Shown here one piece after another: positions 43,423-51,830 of a stretch of DNA of 64,000 nucleotides. Both the position numbers and the translations under genes were made by a program. The first letter of the stretch is position 1; each line of letters begins with the position of its first letter. Below the pieces are notes generated by a model. The model worked only from the letters and a program-made list of their open reading frames with translations. It was not told where the DNA came from and did no database searches. Origin of the DNA: Arthrobacter sp. Soil762 (lineage in GTDB: Bacteria > Actinomycetota > Actinomycetes > Actinomycetales > Micrococcaceae); NCBI RefSeq assembly GCF_001428335.1, contig NZ_LMSG01000018.1:1-64000 (forward strand), read 5' to 3'.

Positions 43423-44208
43423 TCAGGCGGCGGGGCGGAGGTTCATGGTGCGGCGGAGCGTGCGGTTCCAGCGGTTGGCCGGCAGGTCCGGGCAGAGCGC
43501 CGCCATGCCGGTGGCGAACTTGGAGATCCTGGAGGGCCGGACGCCGTGGGCCCAGAGGTGCCGGTCCAGCGGGCCTGAGGCCGAGCCGGACTTGGTTTCC
43601 AGGATCACGGCGCCGTCCAGGACCCACGCCTGCTCGCCGGGCCGCTGCCAGGTGACGTCGGTATCGATGGTGGCCCGGCTGCCGGATTCCGGGAGGTAGA
43701 GCGTGGTGCGGTGGTAGCGGGTTTCGAGGACCGGCCCTAGGGGTCCGGCGGGCGCTCCGCCCACGGCGGCGAGGGTTTCGTGGACGTAGTCCAGGCCTTC
43801 CGCGGTCATGCGGGCGCGGTCCGTGAGCTCGTAGGGGATGCGTTCCTTGACGGTGGCTTCGCGGGCGCCTTCGGTTTTGACCTCCAGGAAGCTGATGGCG
43901 CTGTCCACATACGTCCTGGTGCGGACCTTGTACCGGCGCCGGCGGCCGTGGGCGGCGAGGAGATAGCTGTCCAGCTGCGCGGTGTCGAAGTAGACGGAGT
44001 CGTAGGCGAAGCAGCGGGAGCCGTCCATCTCCAAGACCCGGACCTCGGCGTCGAACGTGGCCAGGAGCTGCTGAGCCAGGTCCTCGGGGACCACGTACTT
44101 GCGGTCCACCCGGGTCTGCAGCGCGGCTTCGGCGTTCAGTTCCTCCAGCCCCACGGCCGGCAGTCCGCCCAGGCTGCTCACGACGCCGGCGCCTGCTGGG
44201 GCGTTCAT
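43423..44208 (-). CDS. VTC domain (polyphosphate polymerase-like) protein
   Basis: 261 residues. LQTRVDRKYVVPEDL, YDSVYFDTAQLDSYLLAAHGRRRRYKVRTRTY, SFLEVKTEG and VILETKSGSASG carry the basic and acidic tunnel residues of the VTC/triphosphate-tunnel fold. In yeast this domain makes polyphosphate from ATP; the bacterial role is unknown. Overlaps the DUF4956 gene by four bases. Confidence 0.85.
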   Translation of the reverse strand: MNAPAGAGVVSSLGGLPAVGLEELNAEAALQTRVDRKYVVPEDLAQQLLATFDAEVRVLEMDGSRCFAYDSVYFDTAQLDSYLLAAHGRRRRYKVRTRTYVDSAISFLEVKTEGAREATVKERIPYELTDRARMTAEGLDYVHETLAAVGGAPAGPLGPVLETRYHRTTLYLPESGSRATIDTDVTWQRPGEQAWVLDGAVILETKSGSASGPLDRHLWAHGVRPSRISKFATGMAALCPDLPANRWNRTLRRTMNLRPAA

Positions 44209-44930
44209 GCCGCACCGGCCGAGGCATGGACGGGAGCGGACGCACGGTCGGGAGTAACGACGGGAGCGGCCGACGGCGGCGCTGTTTCCTCTGCCGGGAC
44301 CGTCACCGGAGGTGCCGGTACTGCGTGCCGGGGCGCCGCCGTCGTGATGGCTGAGATGGTGGCCTGAGCTGCAGGCTGGACGATGCGGGGGGTGTAGGCG
44401 TAGCGCACGTCCACGATAGTTTTGTCGTTGACCAGGTCCAGTTCCTGGACGGTGGCGGTGTGGACCTTGCCCTGCAGGACTTCCTCGAGCCGTGCGTACA
44501 GTTCGCCGTCCTCCGCCAGGGCCCGGTCCAGGATGACCGTCTGGTGCCGGTGGGCGGGGAGCACCCGGGGGTGGTCGCCGACGAACATCACCAGCAGGAT
44601 CAGGCCCATCAGCGAGGCGGTGAGCCACACCGGCTCGATGCCGAGGCCGGCGATCAGTCCGAGCGCCAGGGCCGAGAAGTAGTAGGCCACCTCGTGCTGG
44701 GCCAGCTCGGTGGAGCGGAGCCGGATGATGGACAGGACGCCGAAAAGGCCAAGTCCCAGGCCAAGCCCGGCGGCGGAGCCGGACAGTGCTGTGGCCACGG
44801 CCAGGACGCCCACATTCATGCCCAGGTACGAGACCACCAGGTCGCGGCGACGGTGGCGGCGGAGGTAGAGGACGAACGTGAGGATGCTGATGGCCGCAAG
44901 GTCTGCGGCGATGAAAATGAGCGAAGTCAT
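44205..44930 (-). CDS. DUF4956 membrane protein
   Basis: 241 residues. Four membrane helices in the first 120 residues with FGVLSIIRLRSTELAQHEVAYYFSALALGLIAG, the DUF4956 hallmark; then a soluble domain to about 185 and a Pro/Ala-rich tail. GGAG seven bases before the ATG. It is the usual partner of bacterial VTC-domain proteins and may form an assembly with it at the membrane. Confidence 0.85.
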   Translation of the reverse strand: MTSLIFIAADLAAISILTFVLYLRRHRRRDLVVSYLGMNVGVLAVATALSGSAAGLGLGLGLFGVLSIIRLRSTELAQHEVAYYFSALALGLIAGLGIEPVWLTASLMGLILLVMFVGDHPRVLPAHRHQTVILDRALAEDGELYARLEEVLQGKVHTATVQELDLVNDKTIVDVRYAYTPRIVQPAAQATISAITTAAPRHAVPAPPVTVPAEETAPPSAAPVVTPDRASAPVHASAGAA

Positions 44931-45081
44931 CGGGATTCTCCGGAATCTGTTGGTGGGCTGTTCTCTACAATCCCGGGCCAAACTGTGCAGGTGCTGTGAC
45001 GGAACCTAGGCCCGAATATGAGTGCCGGCTGGGCGCTCGACTGCTGTTTCCCGGGCGAAATTGATCGATAAGATCAAACCC

Positions 45082-45859
45082 GTGACTGACTCCCGCACCA
45101 CCGCAGTACTCCGCATGAGACGCCTCTTGGTTTTCTGCGTGTTCGCGATCTGCGTCATCACCGCGGTGTCATTCTGGGGCACTCGGACAGCCCGGTGGGG
45201 ACGCCCGCGGGGCTCTTCCTCCTCCGCCACGGTCGGAGGCGAAACTCGAAACGCTCGCCACCGGCATGTCCCCTGCCGTGAATGTCACCCGGAACGCGGA
45301 CGCCGAGTGGCTTATCCGGGCTGCCGCGCAAACCGGTATACCCGCCCGCGCGCTTCGGGCTTACGTGGGCGCGGCCGGTGCGGCCAATCATTCCGCTCCG
45401 GGGTGTGGGATCGGCTGGAATACGGTGGCGGCAGTCGGCTTCGTCGAATCCGCCCACGGAGCTTACGGCGGCGGAACCCTGACTCCCGCAGGGCAGGCGA
45501 GCGGGCCAATTGTCGGCCCTAGCCTGGACGGGAACGGATTTGCCGCCATCGCAGACACGGACGCCGGCGTCCTGGATGGCGACCCTCACTGGGACCGCGC
45601 CGTCGGACCCCTGCAGTTCATTCCCTCCACCTGGGAGCTTGCGGGACGAGACGGGAACGGTGACGGCGAAGCGGATCCCTTCAACATCGACGATGCCGCC
45701 GTCAGCGCGGCCGGCTACTTGTGCGCCCATGGCCGCGACCTCACCGCCGCGAACGGATGGACTGATGCCATCTACTCCTACAACCAGTCCGATTCCTACG
45801 TGGACCAGGTGCGGCACCAAGCCACCTCCTACGCAGAGAAGACGGGCACCACCGGATAA
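45082..45859 (+). pseudogene. Secreted lytic transglycosylase, apparently frameshifted near the N-terminus
   Basis: From a GTG at 45082 the plus strand encodes a good signal anchor, MRRLLVFCVFAICVITAVSF, but this frame continues into arginine-rich nonsense. The catalytic domain (VAAVGFVESAHGAYGG with the acid Glu, VGPLQFIPSTWELAGRDGNGDGEADP, SYNQSDSYVDQV) is in another frame, open from about 45195 and with its first ATG at 45266. Either an indel near 45195-45250 split the gene or a signal-less protein starts at 45266 (197 residues). Family: SLT_2/MltB-like peptidoglycan lyases. Confidence 0.7.
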
Positions 45860-45898
45860 GACAACGCGGCTGCTGCCGTCGCAAGAGCAGTACCTCGA

Positions 45899-46999
45899 CT
45901 ACCGGCGCAACGGCCCGGGGTGGTGGCCGCGGCTCAGGTCCAGAGCCTGGTCCTGGGACTCCCGTGCGGCGCTCCTGGCCGTGCGCCGGGAAAAGAGAAA
46001 GCGCTGCTGCACCACGTAGCTGACGGTCAGGAGCGCGATTTCGGCGAGGATTTTCGCCGGCAGAGCGGCCACGGAGAGGGCGTCCAGGGCGTAGATGAGG
46101 CCGTAGTTGGCGGGCAGCAGGACGAGCACCAGGCTGAAGTAGCGCAGCCCTGCGGCAGCGGCGGGCCTGTCCCGGCCGTGCTGGAACACCACCCGGCGGT
46201 TGACGAGGAAGTTCACGGCCGAGCTCACGGCCCGGGATCCCACCACGGCGAGCAGCAGCGAGTCGGTCACGAGGGTCAGGAGCAGGAACACCACGGTGTC
46301 CACGAGAAACGCGGTGAAGGAGGACGCCAGGAACTTCAGCAGCGGCGCGTAGATGCGGACCGAGTCCGCCACCGGCCGGAAATGGGACCCCGAATTGTGG
46401 TCCACATAGACCGTGGCGATGTCCACCGTGGTGATCGCATAGCCGGCCTGTTTGGCTTCGAGCAGGAGGTTCAGTTCGTATTCATAGCGCTCGCCACGGA
46501 CGGACCGCAGCCACGGGAGCATGGCTGCCGGGTAGCCGCGGAGGCCTGTCTGGGTGTCGGAAATGCGCTCGCCGGTGGCCAGCGTGAACAGCAGCCGGGT
46601 GGCGCTGTTGCCGAATTTGCTGCGGGCCGGGACGTTGCCGGTGAAGTTCCGGGTCCCCAGCACCATGGCGGGAGAGCCGGGCTGCACCGCTGCCGCAACG
46701 CGGAGAATGTCCACGATGGTGTGCTGGCCGTCGCTGTCAGCACACACCACGTTCCGGTCCGGGAGGTGGTCGGCGATGAACCCGAACCCGGTCTTCAGCG
46801 CGAAGCCCTTTCCCCGGTTGCGGGAATACCCGATGACGTGGCACCCGAGTGCCTTGACGCCGTCGAACACGTCCTTGTACTCAGGCCCGCTGCCGTCATC
46901 AACCACCACCACGGTGGCCCACGGCTCGGCGTCGCGGATGGAACGGATCAGGGCCGGCAGCTGCTGGTCCGGCTCGTACGCCGGGATCAGGATGATCAT
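45899..46999 (-). CDS. Bifunctional glycosyltransferase family 2 / GtrA membrane protein
   Basis: 366 residues. Residues 1-215: GT2 domain, LIPAYEPDQQLPAL, VVVDDGSG, VCADSDGQHT, with DTQTGLRGYP. Residues 230-350: four GtrA-type helices (FTAFLVDTVVFLLLTL, AVNFLVNRRVVF). Likely transfers a sugar to undecaprenyl or dolichyl phosphate and flips it. Followed within nine bases by the phosphodiester glycosidase gene upstream in the same operon. Confidence 0.87.
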   Translation of the reverse strand: MIILIPAYEPDQQLPALIRSIRDAEPWATVVVVDDGSGPEYKDVFDGVKALGCHVIGYSRNRGKGFALKTGFGFIADHLPDRNVVCADSDGQHTIVDILRVAAAVQPGSPAMVLGTRNFTGNVPARSKFGNSATRLLFTLATGERISDTQTGLRGYPAAMLPWLRSVRGERYEYELNLLLEAKQAGYAITTVDIATVYVDHNSGSHFRPVADSVRIYAPLLKFLASSFTAFLVDTVVFLLLTLVTDSLLLAVVGSRAVSSAVNFLVNRRVVFQHGRDRPAAAAGLRYFSLVLVLLPANYGLIYALDALSVAALPAKILAEIALLTVSYVVQQRFLFSRRTARSAARESQDQALDLSRGHHPGPLRR

Positions 47000-47007
47000 G
47001 GCGGGCC

Positions 47008-47988
47008 CTACTCCGCGATGTAGAGGATGTCGGAGGTGCCGCGTTCCTTGTTTTCGCCCAGCGGGTTGTTGACCAGTTCGCCATTGAAATACATGGTGGA
47101 CGACCCGCCGCCGTCGAGGTTGTACGCGGTGGTGGCGCCAAGGCCCTGCATGATTTCCGCAAGCCCGGTCATGGTGACGCCGGCGCTGTAGCCGGGGCTG
47201 CGGCCGTCCACCACCACAAACACCAGGTGGTTCGCGTCGATGATGCCGACGGCGGTGCGCGGCTGTTCGCCCTGGATGGAGTGGTTGCCGAAGTTGGTGT
47301 CCACCTCCACGTCCTCGATGCCCGCAGCCACCTCGCCGTTGTCCAGCAGGGACGGGCCGAAGGAGAGGGTGTTCCAGACTCCGTCCGCCACCAGCTGGGC
47401 TGCGGTGGTGGCGGTTTCGTCGTAGACCTTGACGGTGCCGTCGCGGTAGAAGGCCAGGCCCTGGCGGGCGCCGTCGTCGCGGAACACCACGCCGTTGCGG
47501 ATCACGATGCCCGTGTCGCGGAAGCCGTAGTAGTCGCCGTTAATGGCGAAAATGGCGTCCTTGGCCGCCGCGATGGCGGACGTGGTTTCGGTGATGTTCT
47601 CGCCGAAGCTGTTGTTGGCGAAGGCTGACTGGAGGGTGGTGGCATCGCCAAGCACGACGTCGGCAACGTAGTAGGTGACGGTGCTGTCGCCGCTGCCGGT
47701 GGTCGCCGTGGAGATGTTGATGTTCGAGCTGTCCGACACGTAGGACGTGTCCGTGGTGACCGCGGTGGCGCTGGAGTCAGTGGTCGTGTCCGCCGTCGTG
47801 CCCTGGCTGGTTCCCGTTTGGCTGGCCTGGTACGCGGAGACGTCCGAGATTTCCACGTGCTGGACCACAAACCGGTCCAGCGCCCAGGCCGTGGCACCTC
47901 CTGCCGAAAGCGTCAGGGCCACGGCCCCGGCGACGACGGCGCGTCGGACGCGGCTGCCCTTGCGTGGTTTGTTCTTGAGAGGAGTCAT
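47008..47988 (-). CDS. Phosphodiester glycosidase (NAGPA) domain protein, secreted
   Basis: 326 residues. One N-terminal signal anchor (about 15-38), Ser/Thr-rich linker (50-105), then NAGPA domain motifs AINGDYYGFRDTGIVIRNGVVF, PRTAVGIIDANHLVFVVVDGRS and NLDGGGSSTMYFNGELVN. Related proteins remove or edit sugar-1-phosphate links in exopolysaccharide. Same strand and nine bases from the GT2-GtrA gene. Confidence 0.87.
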   Translation of the reverse strand: MTPLKNKPRKGSRVRRAVVAGAVALTLSAGGATAWALDRFVVQHVEISDVSAYQASQTGTSQGTTADTTTDSSATAVTTDTSYVSDSSNINISTATTGSGDSTVTYYVADVVLGDATTLQSAFANNSFGENITETTSAIAAAKDAIFAINGDYYGFRDTGIVIRNGVVFRDDGARQGLAFYRDGTVKVYDETATTAAQLVADGVWNTLSFGPSLLDNGEVAAGIEDVEVDTNFGNHSIQGEQPRTAVGIIDANHLVFVVVDGRSPGYSAGVTMTGLAEIMQGLGATTAYNLDGGGSSTMYFNGELVNNPLGENKERGTSDILYIAE

Positions 47989-48217
47989 GCCTCATTTGTA
48001 GGCAGCCAAGCTATCGCTTCGATTTGCCGATGATGTGCTGAGGCTGTGAATGGGGGCGGACCTTCTCTACGGCCAGGTGGCTCCAGACGCCTGGGCCGGC
48101 AGCGGAGTCGCCGGAGAGCGTCCTGGAAGCCGGAAGGCTCCCGGCGGACGGGCAGCTCTCCGGCGAATTCGCGCAGGATGGGGTGGGCAAGCGAGTGGGC
48201 AGGCGCCAGGGCGCCGC

Positions 48218-48625
48218 TTACTGCTGCCGTTGCGGTGTCGACTGCTGGCGGGCGGGGGCATCCGCAGGGCAGAGCTGCAGTGCGAGCTCCTGCAGTTCCT
48301 TGGGGTGGAACGGCTTGGTCAGGTAGGCGGCAGCGCCGGAGGCCATTCCGGCCAGTATGTCGTCTTCCTCGGACCTGGCGGTGAGGAACAGCATGGGAGC
48401 GGTGCTTAAGGCACGGATTGCGCGGGCTACGACGTGCCCGTCCATGTCCGGCAGGCCAAGGTCCAGAGTGATCAGCGCAACCGAGGGTTCAGCGGCCGCG
48501 GCAATTCCTTCGGCGCCGTTGGCAACCGAACGAACGGAAAAGCCTGCGCGGGTCAGGACCACCGTGATGAGACCGCGGATGTCATCGTTGTCCTCGATGA
48601 CAAGACAGATGCGTTTTGTTTCCAT
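48218..48625 (-). CDS. Single-domain response regulator
   Basis: 135 residues, one receiver domain with no output domain. Acidic pocket EDNDD, phospho-acceptor Asp55 in LDLGLPDMDG, Thr82 and Lys104 in LTKPF. Short Gln-rich tail. No histidine kinase adjacent. The flanking stretches 47989-48217 and 48626-48757 hold no gene I can support. Confidence 0.88.
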   Translation of the reverse strand: METKRICLVIEDNDDIRGLITVVLTRAGFSVRSVANGAEGIAAAAEPSVALITLDLGLPDMDGHVVARAIRALSTAPMLFLTARSEEDDILAGMASGAAAYLTKPFHPKELQELALQLCPADAPARQQSTPQRQQ

Positions 48626-48757
48626 GAAAGCCCCTCAGCCAACCTTGCCCCAAGTGTACGGGGCCGGTGGGGGGAAGGGCGTCATTATGACGTACGCCGC
48701 AAACCGCCGCCGGTCACCTCGCGGACACCTCGATGGCCGCCGCCGGCGGGGCCGGGT

Positions 48758-49516
48758 TCAGCCGTCGTAGTGCGTCCGGGCCGGCCCCTGGCCCAGCGCA
48801 TTCACCACGTCCGCGGCGACGATATGCAGCTTGGAATTACGGGTGCTGGACGCCGCTTTGAGGAGCTCGAACGCGTCCTGCTGGCTGCACCGGTTCTGGG
48901 CCATGATGATGCCCACCGCCATGTCGATCACCGTGCGTGATTCGAGGGTGGCACGCAGATGCGCCGCAGTCTCGCTGTAATGCGCGAAACGCACCGCAAG
49001 CCGCAGGGCAAGGGAGGTCTGGCGGACGAAATCCTCGGCAGCCTTCAGGACGCGGCCTTCGAAGCGGGAGGTCCGGTGGGAGTAGACGAGCAGGGTGGCT
49101 TTGGTTTCCCCCTCCAGCCGGAACGGGATGGCCAGGACTGACCGGATGCCTTGGTCCAGGACGGCTTCGCAGTATTCGGGCCAGCGCGCTTCGTCTTTCA
49201 TGTCAGGAACATGGACTGTCACCTGCTCCAGCGAGGCAGCCATGCCCGGGCTTTGCTCGGACTGGTATTCAATCTGGCTGACAGCGCCAGCAGCGGCGCC
49301 GCTGCTGGCAATAGTGGCCGCCTTGCGCTGACGCAGGAGAGTGATGCCGCACAGTACTTCGTCGCCGGGTTCGGAAAGGGTGCGGGCCGACACCCGGGCG
49401 AGCTCATCCAGGAACTCCTCCACGTCGGAGCTGTTGAGGAGTTCTTCGTGGAGGTGCTCGGTGATTGATGTAGCTGTTTTTGCTGTTGACTCGCTGGCCA
49501 CGGTTCTTAGTGCCAT
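48758..49516 (-). CDS. GAF and ANTAR domain protein
   Basis: 252 residues. GAF sensor at about 30-175 and a C-terminal three-helix ANTAR RNA-binding domain (LRATLESRTVIDMAVGIIMAQNRCSQQDAFELLKAASSTRNSKL, about 192-236). ANTAR proteins act by antitermination on paired hexaloop RNA hairpins. The targets are not evident in this window. Confidence 0.9.
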   Translation of the reverse strand: MALRTVASESTAKTATSITEHLHEELLNSSDVEEFLDELARVSARTLSEPGDEVLCGITLLRQRKAATIASSGAAAGAVSQIEYQSEQSPGMAASLEQVTVHVPDMKDEARWPEYCEAVLDQGIRSVLAIPFRLEGETKATLLVYSHRTSRFEGRVLKAAEDFVRQTSLALRLAVRFAHYSETAAHLRATLESRTVIDMAVGIIMAQNRCSQQDAFELLKAASSTRNSKLHIVAADVVNALGQGPARTHYDG

Positions 49517-49951
49517 TCGCTCAGGTCAAACGACCCGGTAACCCTCCGCATAACCCTGCCGTAGTGGCAAAAGGGTGGCGACGGTCGCTGGGTCGACGAA
49601 CTGTCCAACGGCCTGCTGCTAAACCGATATCCAGAAGTATATACAGGCCAGAGCCTTGGGAAGCGCCACAAGGCGGCCAGGCCAGGGAGGGGTTCCCGAG
49701 CGCCCGCGCGAGAGTCCTTGCACATCGGACACCTCACGCCTCGTCGACGAAAACTGAGTACCCTGCCCGTCATCCAAGAGGTCGTCGCCGGCGAAGCCCG
49801 CAAAAGTCCAGTACTGCTACGCGTTGTTGGGATCACCAGCGCCGGGAAGTATGGGCGTCATCGATCAGCCGGAAGCAAGGTCCCTTAGTGGTTCCCGATG
49901 GCCGTGCGTCTCAGCATCTGTCTTTATCCCCCAGCCAAAGGAGTCTCTCTC
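49517..49951. other. Intergenic region between the ANTAR gene and the surface-protein operon
   Basis: 435 bases between divergent genes. Two copies of TAACCCT 12 bp apart (49539-49545 and 49551-49557) lie just upstream of the ANTAR gene. Possible long leader of the surface operon. No gene or recognised RNA family seen. Confidence 0.6.
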
Positions 49952-50407
49952 ATGCGCAAAATGACCAAGAAGAACAAGGTCCTGGCAGCAGCCGGTGCCA
50001 TGGCACTGGTAGCCGGCGGCGGCGGTGCCGCCTACGCCTACTGGACAACACTCGGTTCCGGTTCCGGCGAAGCCACCAACTCGGAAGGGAAAGGCAAGGT
50101 GGACCTGACTGCCCACTTCGCGGGCGGGCTGGCCCCGGGAAACACTGTTGACGTGGTCTACAAGGCTGACAACGGAACCACCAGCAGCACCAGGGTGGGC
50201 GAGTTGACCGCCAACGTGACAACGAGCGACGACCTCTGCCTCTCTGACTGGTTCCATGTCTCTGCCCTAACCGACGACGCCCTCGTGGCAGCCACCTCGA
50301 CTGGGACAACGGTGGGCAGCGGAGTTCTCGAATTCTTTGACCTTCCGGACGTCGACCAGGAGGCCTGCAAGTCCGCAGTGATCACGGTTAACGTCACCAG
50401 CGTCTAA
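49952..50407 (+). CDS. Secreted surface protein with AYAYW signal exit (TasA/camelysin-like, gene 1)
   Basis: 151 residues. Basic start MRKMTKKNK, hydrophobic stretch 10-27, then GGAAYAYWTTLGSGSG, the arrangement of SipW-processed proteins. Mature part is beta-rich with two cysteines, DLCLSDWFHVS and QEACKSAVITVNV. AAAGGAG precedes the ATG. First gene of a four-gene operon; a hairpin after it may favour its expression over the rest, as for a major subunit. Confidence 0.75.
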   Translation: MRKMTKKNKVLAAAGAMALVAGGGGAAYAYWTTLGSGSGEATNSEGKGKVDLTAHFAGGLAPGNTVDVVYKADNGTTSSTRVGELTANVTTSDDLCLSDWFHVSALTDDALVAATSTGTTVGSGVLEFFDLPDVDQEACKSAVITVNVTSV

Positions 50408-50412
50408 GAAGC

Positions 50413-50451
50413 TTCGCCGGCGGGGAGGAGCAGAACCTCCCCGCCGGCGAA
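50413..50451 (+). terminator. Intra-operon hairpin after the first surface gene
   Basis: Perfect 16-bp arms 50413-50428 and 50436-50451, loop of seven, no U-tract. May partially stop transcription or protect the upstream message. Confidence 0.7.
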
Positions 50452-50497
50452 TTCCACCTCCTCCCACTCAATTAAGAACTTGCCAGAAGGGCTGAAC

Positions 50498-51328
50498 GTG
50501 CAGAAATATTCTGGGTACTTCCGCACAGTCATGCGAAGAACCACCACCGTAGCGAAGGTGCTGCTGGTGGGTCTTGTAGTGATGCTCGTTTCGGCGGGCA
50601 CTATCTTCGCGGCCAGCCAGGGCAACAACACTAAGGGCGTCACCATCCAGGTGAATCCCTCCAGCCGGACGGTTGACCGGGGCGACCCGGTCAACTATTC
50701 GGTGTCCCTGACCTCCACCAACGGGTTCAGCGGCAGCGTCACCCCCACTGTTTCGGGCCTGCCGGCCAGTACGACGGCGGCCTTCGCACCGGCGTCGGTG
50801 ACGCTCGCTTCGGGCAAGACCGCCGCCGTCACGCTCACGGTGGCGACGTCGGCAACCACTCCGGACGGCAAAGCGGACCTGACCATCACCGCGGCCATCG
50901 GCGCAAGCCAGGCCGCCGCCGTCGTGGTCCAACTGCACGTCCTTTCGTCCAAGAAGTCCTTCACCATTTCCGGGAATCTGGGCACACAGCTCACGCCGGG
51001 TGCCACGCTGCCGCTGAATCTTTCTTTTGCCAATCCCAACAACAAGAGCCTGGCGCTGACCAGCCTGTCCGTCGCCATCACCGGCATCACCCGGACCCAG
51101 GCGGCGCTGGCAGCCGAGCTTCCCTGCACGGCGTCGGACTACGTAGTGACCAACTACGCCGGCTCCTACCCCTTGACGGTTCCCGCGGGCTCCCAGTCGC
51201 TCTTTTTACTCGACATCCGTGAGGACCTGTGGCCCAAAATCGCCATGCTGGACACAGCGCTGAACCAGGACGGCTGCAAGGGCGCCACCCTCCAGCTCGC
51301 CTACTCCGGAGCAGGAGAGGGGAACTGA
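50498..51328 (+). CDS. Secreted surface protein with Ig-like and Cys-pair modules (gene 2)
   Basis: 276 residues. Hydrophobic signal AKVLLVGLVVMLVSAGTIFAAS at about 19-40, no AYAYW. Residues 45-150 are an Ig-like bacterial domain (VTIQVNPSSRTVDRGDPVNYSVSL); residues 160-276 repeat the Cys-pair module: LPCTASDYVVTN and QDGCKGATLQLAYSG. GTG at 50498 chosen for AGAAGGG six bases upstream. One base before the next gene. Confidence 0.72.
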   Translation: MQKYSGYFRTVMRRTTTVAKVLLVGLVVMLVSAGTIFAASQGNNTKGVTIQVNPSSRTVDRGDPVNYSVSLTSTNGFSGSVTPTVSGLPASTTAAFAPASVTLASGKTAAVTLTVATSATTPDGKADLTITAAIGASQAAAVVVQLHVLSSKKSFTISGNLGTQLTPGATLPLNLSFANPNNKSLALTSLSVAITGITRTQAALAAELPCTASDYVVTNYAGSYPLTVPAGSQSLFLLDIREDLWPKIAMLDTALNQDGCKGATLQLAYSGAGEGN

Positions 51329-51329
51329 G

Positions 51330-51830
51330 ATGACACGCACAACGAAAACCACCTCCCGACGGCTGGCTGCCAGAACTGCGGCAACAACCGTCACCCTCTG
51401 CCTCGCCACGGGAGTGGGGGGCGCGTACGCCTACTGGGCCACGGTGGGTGCCGGGTCGGGTGCTGCAACCAACGGCACCATGGCAACCGTCACCGTAGAA
51501 GCCCTCGTGGCCGGCGACACCCCGCAGAACACCCTCGTCCCGGGCGGCACCGCCGATGTTGCCGTCCGGGCGCACAACCCGAACAGTTACCCGGTGCAGG
51601 TTTACGCCATCCGCGGCAATGGCGCCGTGACCGTCGACGCGAACCACTCTGCCTGCACCGGCGTGACCTTCACCAGCCCTGCGGCCCCACTGAACCCGGT
51701 GGTCAGCATTCCGGCAAACTCATCCGTCGTGATCACGTTGCCAGGCGCCGCCGCCATGTCCTTGAACTCCCCGTCAATTTGCCAAGGCGCCACGTTCAGC
51801 CTGCCCGTTACTTTGGAGGCACGGAAATGA
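51330..51830 (+). CDS. Secreted surface protein with AYAYW signal exit (gene 3)
   Basis: 166 residues. Arg-rich start, hydrophobic TVTLCLATGVGG, then AYAYWATVGAGSGAATNGTM, very like gene 1. Cys-pair module HSACTGVTFTSP and SICQGATFSLPV. GGAGAGGGG before the ATG, which is one base after the gene 2 stop; the end overlaps gene 4 by four bases. Confidence 0.75.
   Translation: MTRTTKTTSRRLAARTAATTVTLCLATGVGGAYAYWATVGAGSGAATNGTMATVTVEALVAGDTPQNTLVPGGTADVAVRAHNPNSYPVQVYAIRGNGAVTVDANHSACTGVTFTSPAAPLNPVVSIPANSSVVITLPGAAAMSLNSPSICQGATFSLPVTLEARK

Noticed and set aside
45920..47023. 367-codon open frame on the plus strand
   Set aside because: Antisense to the GT2-GtrA gene; no recognisable motifs.
49517..49600. 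Possible cyclic di-GMP riboswitch on the minus strand (GGGTTACCGGG)
   Set aside because: Only the short terminal motif resembles the class; the conserved core and paired stems could not be traced.
49480..50151. 223-codon open frame over the intergenic region and first surface gene
   Set aside because: Arg/Pro-rich, overlaps a gene with a good RBS and signal peptide in another frame.
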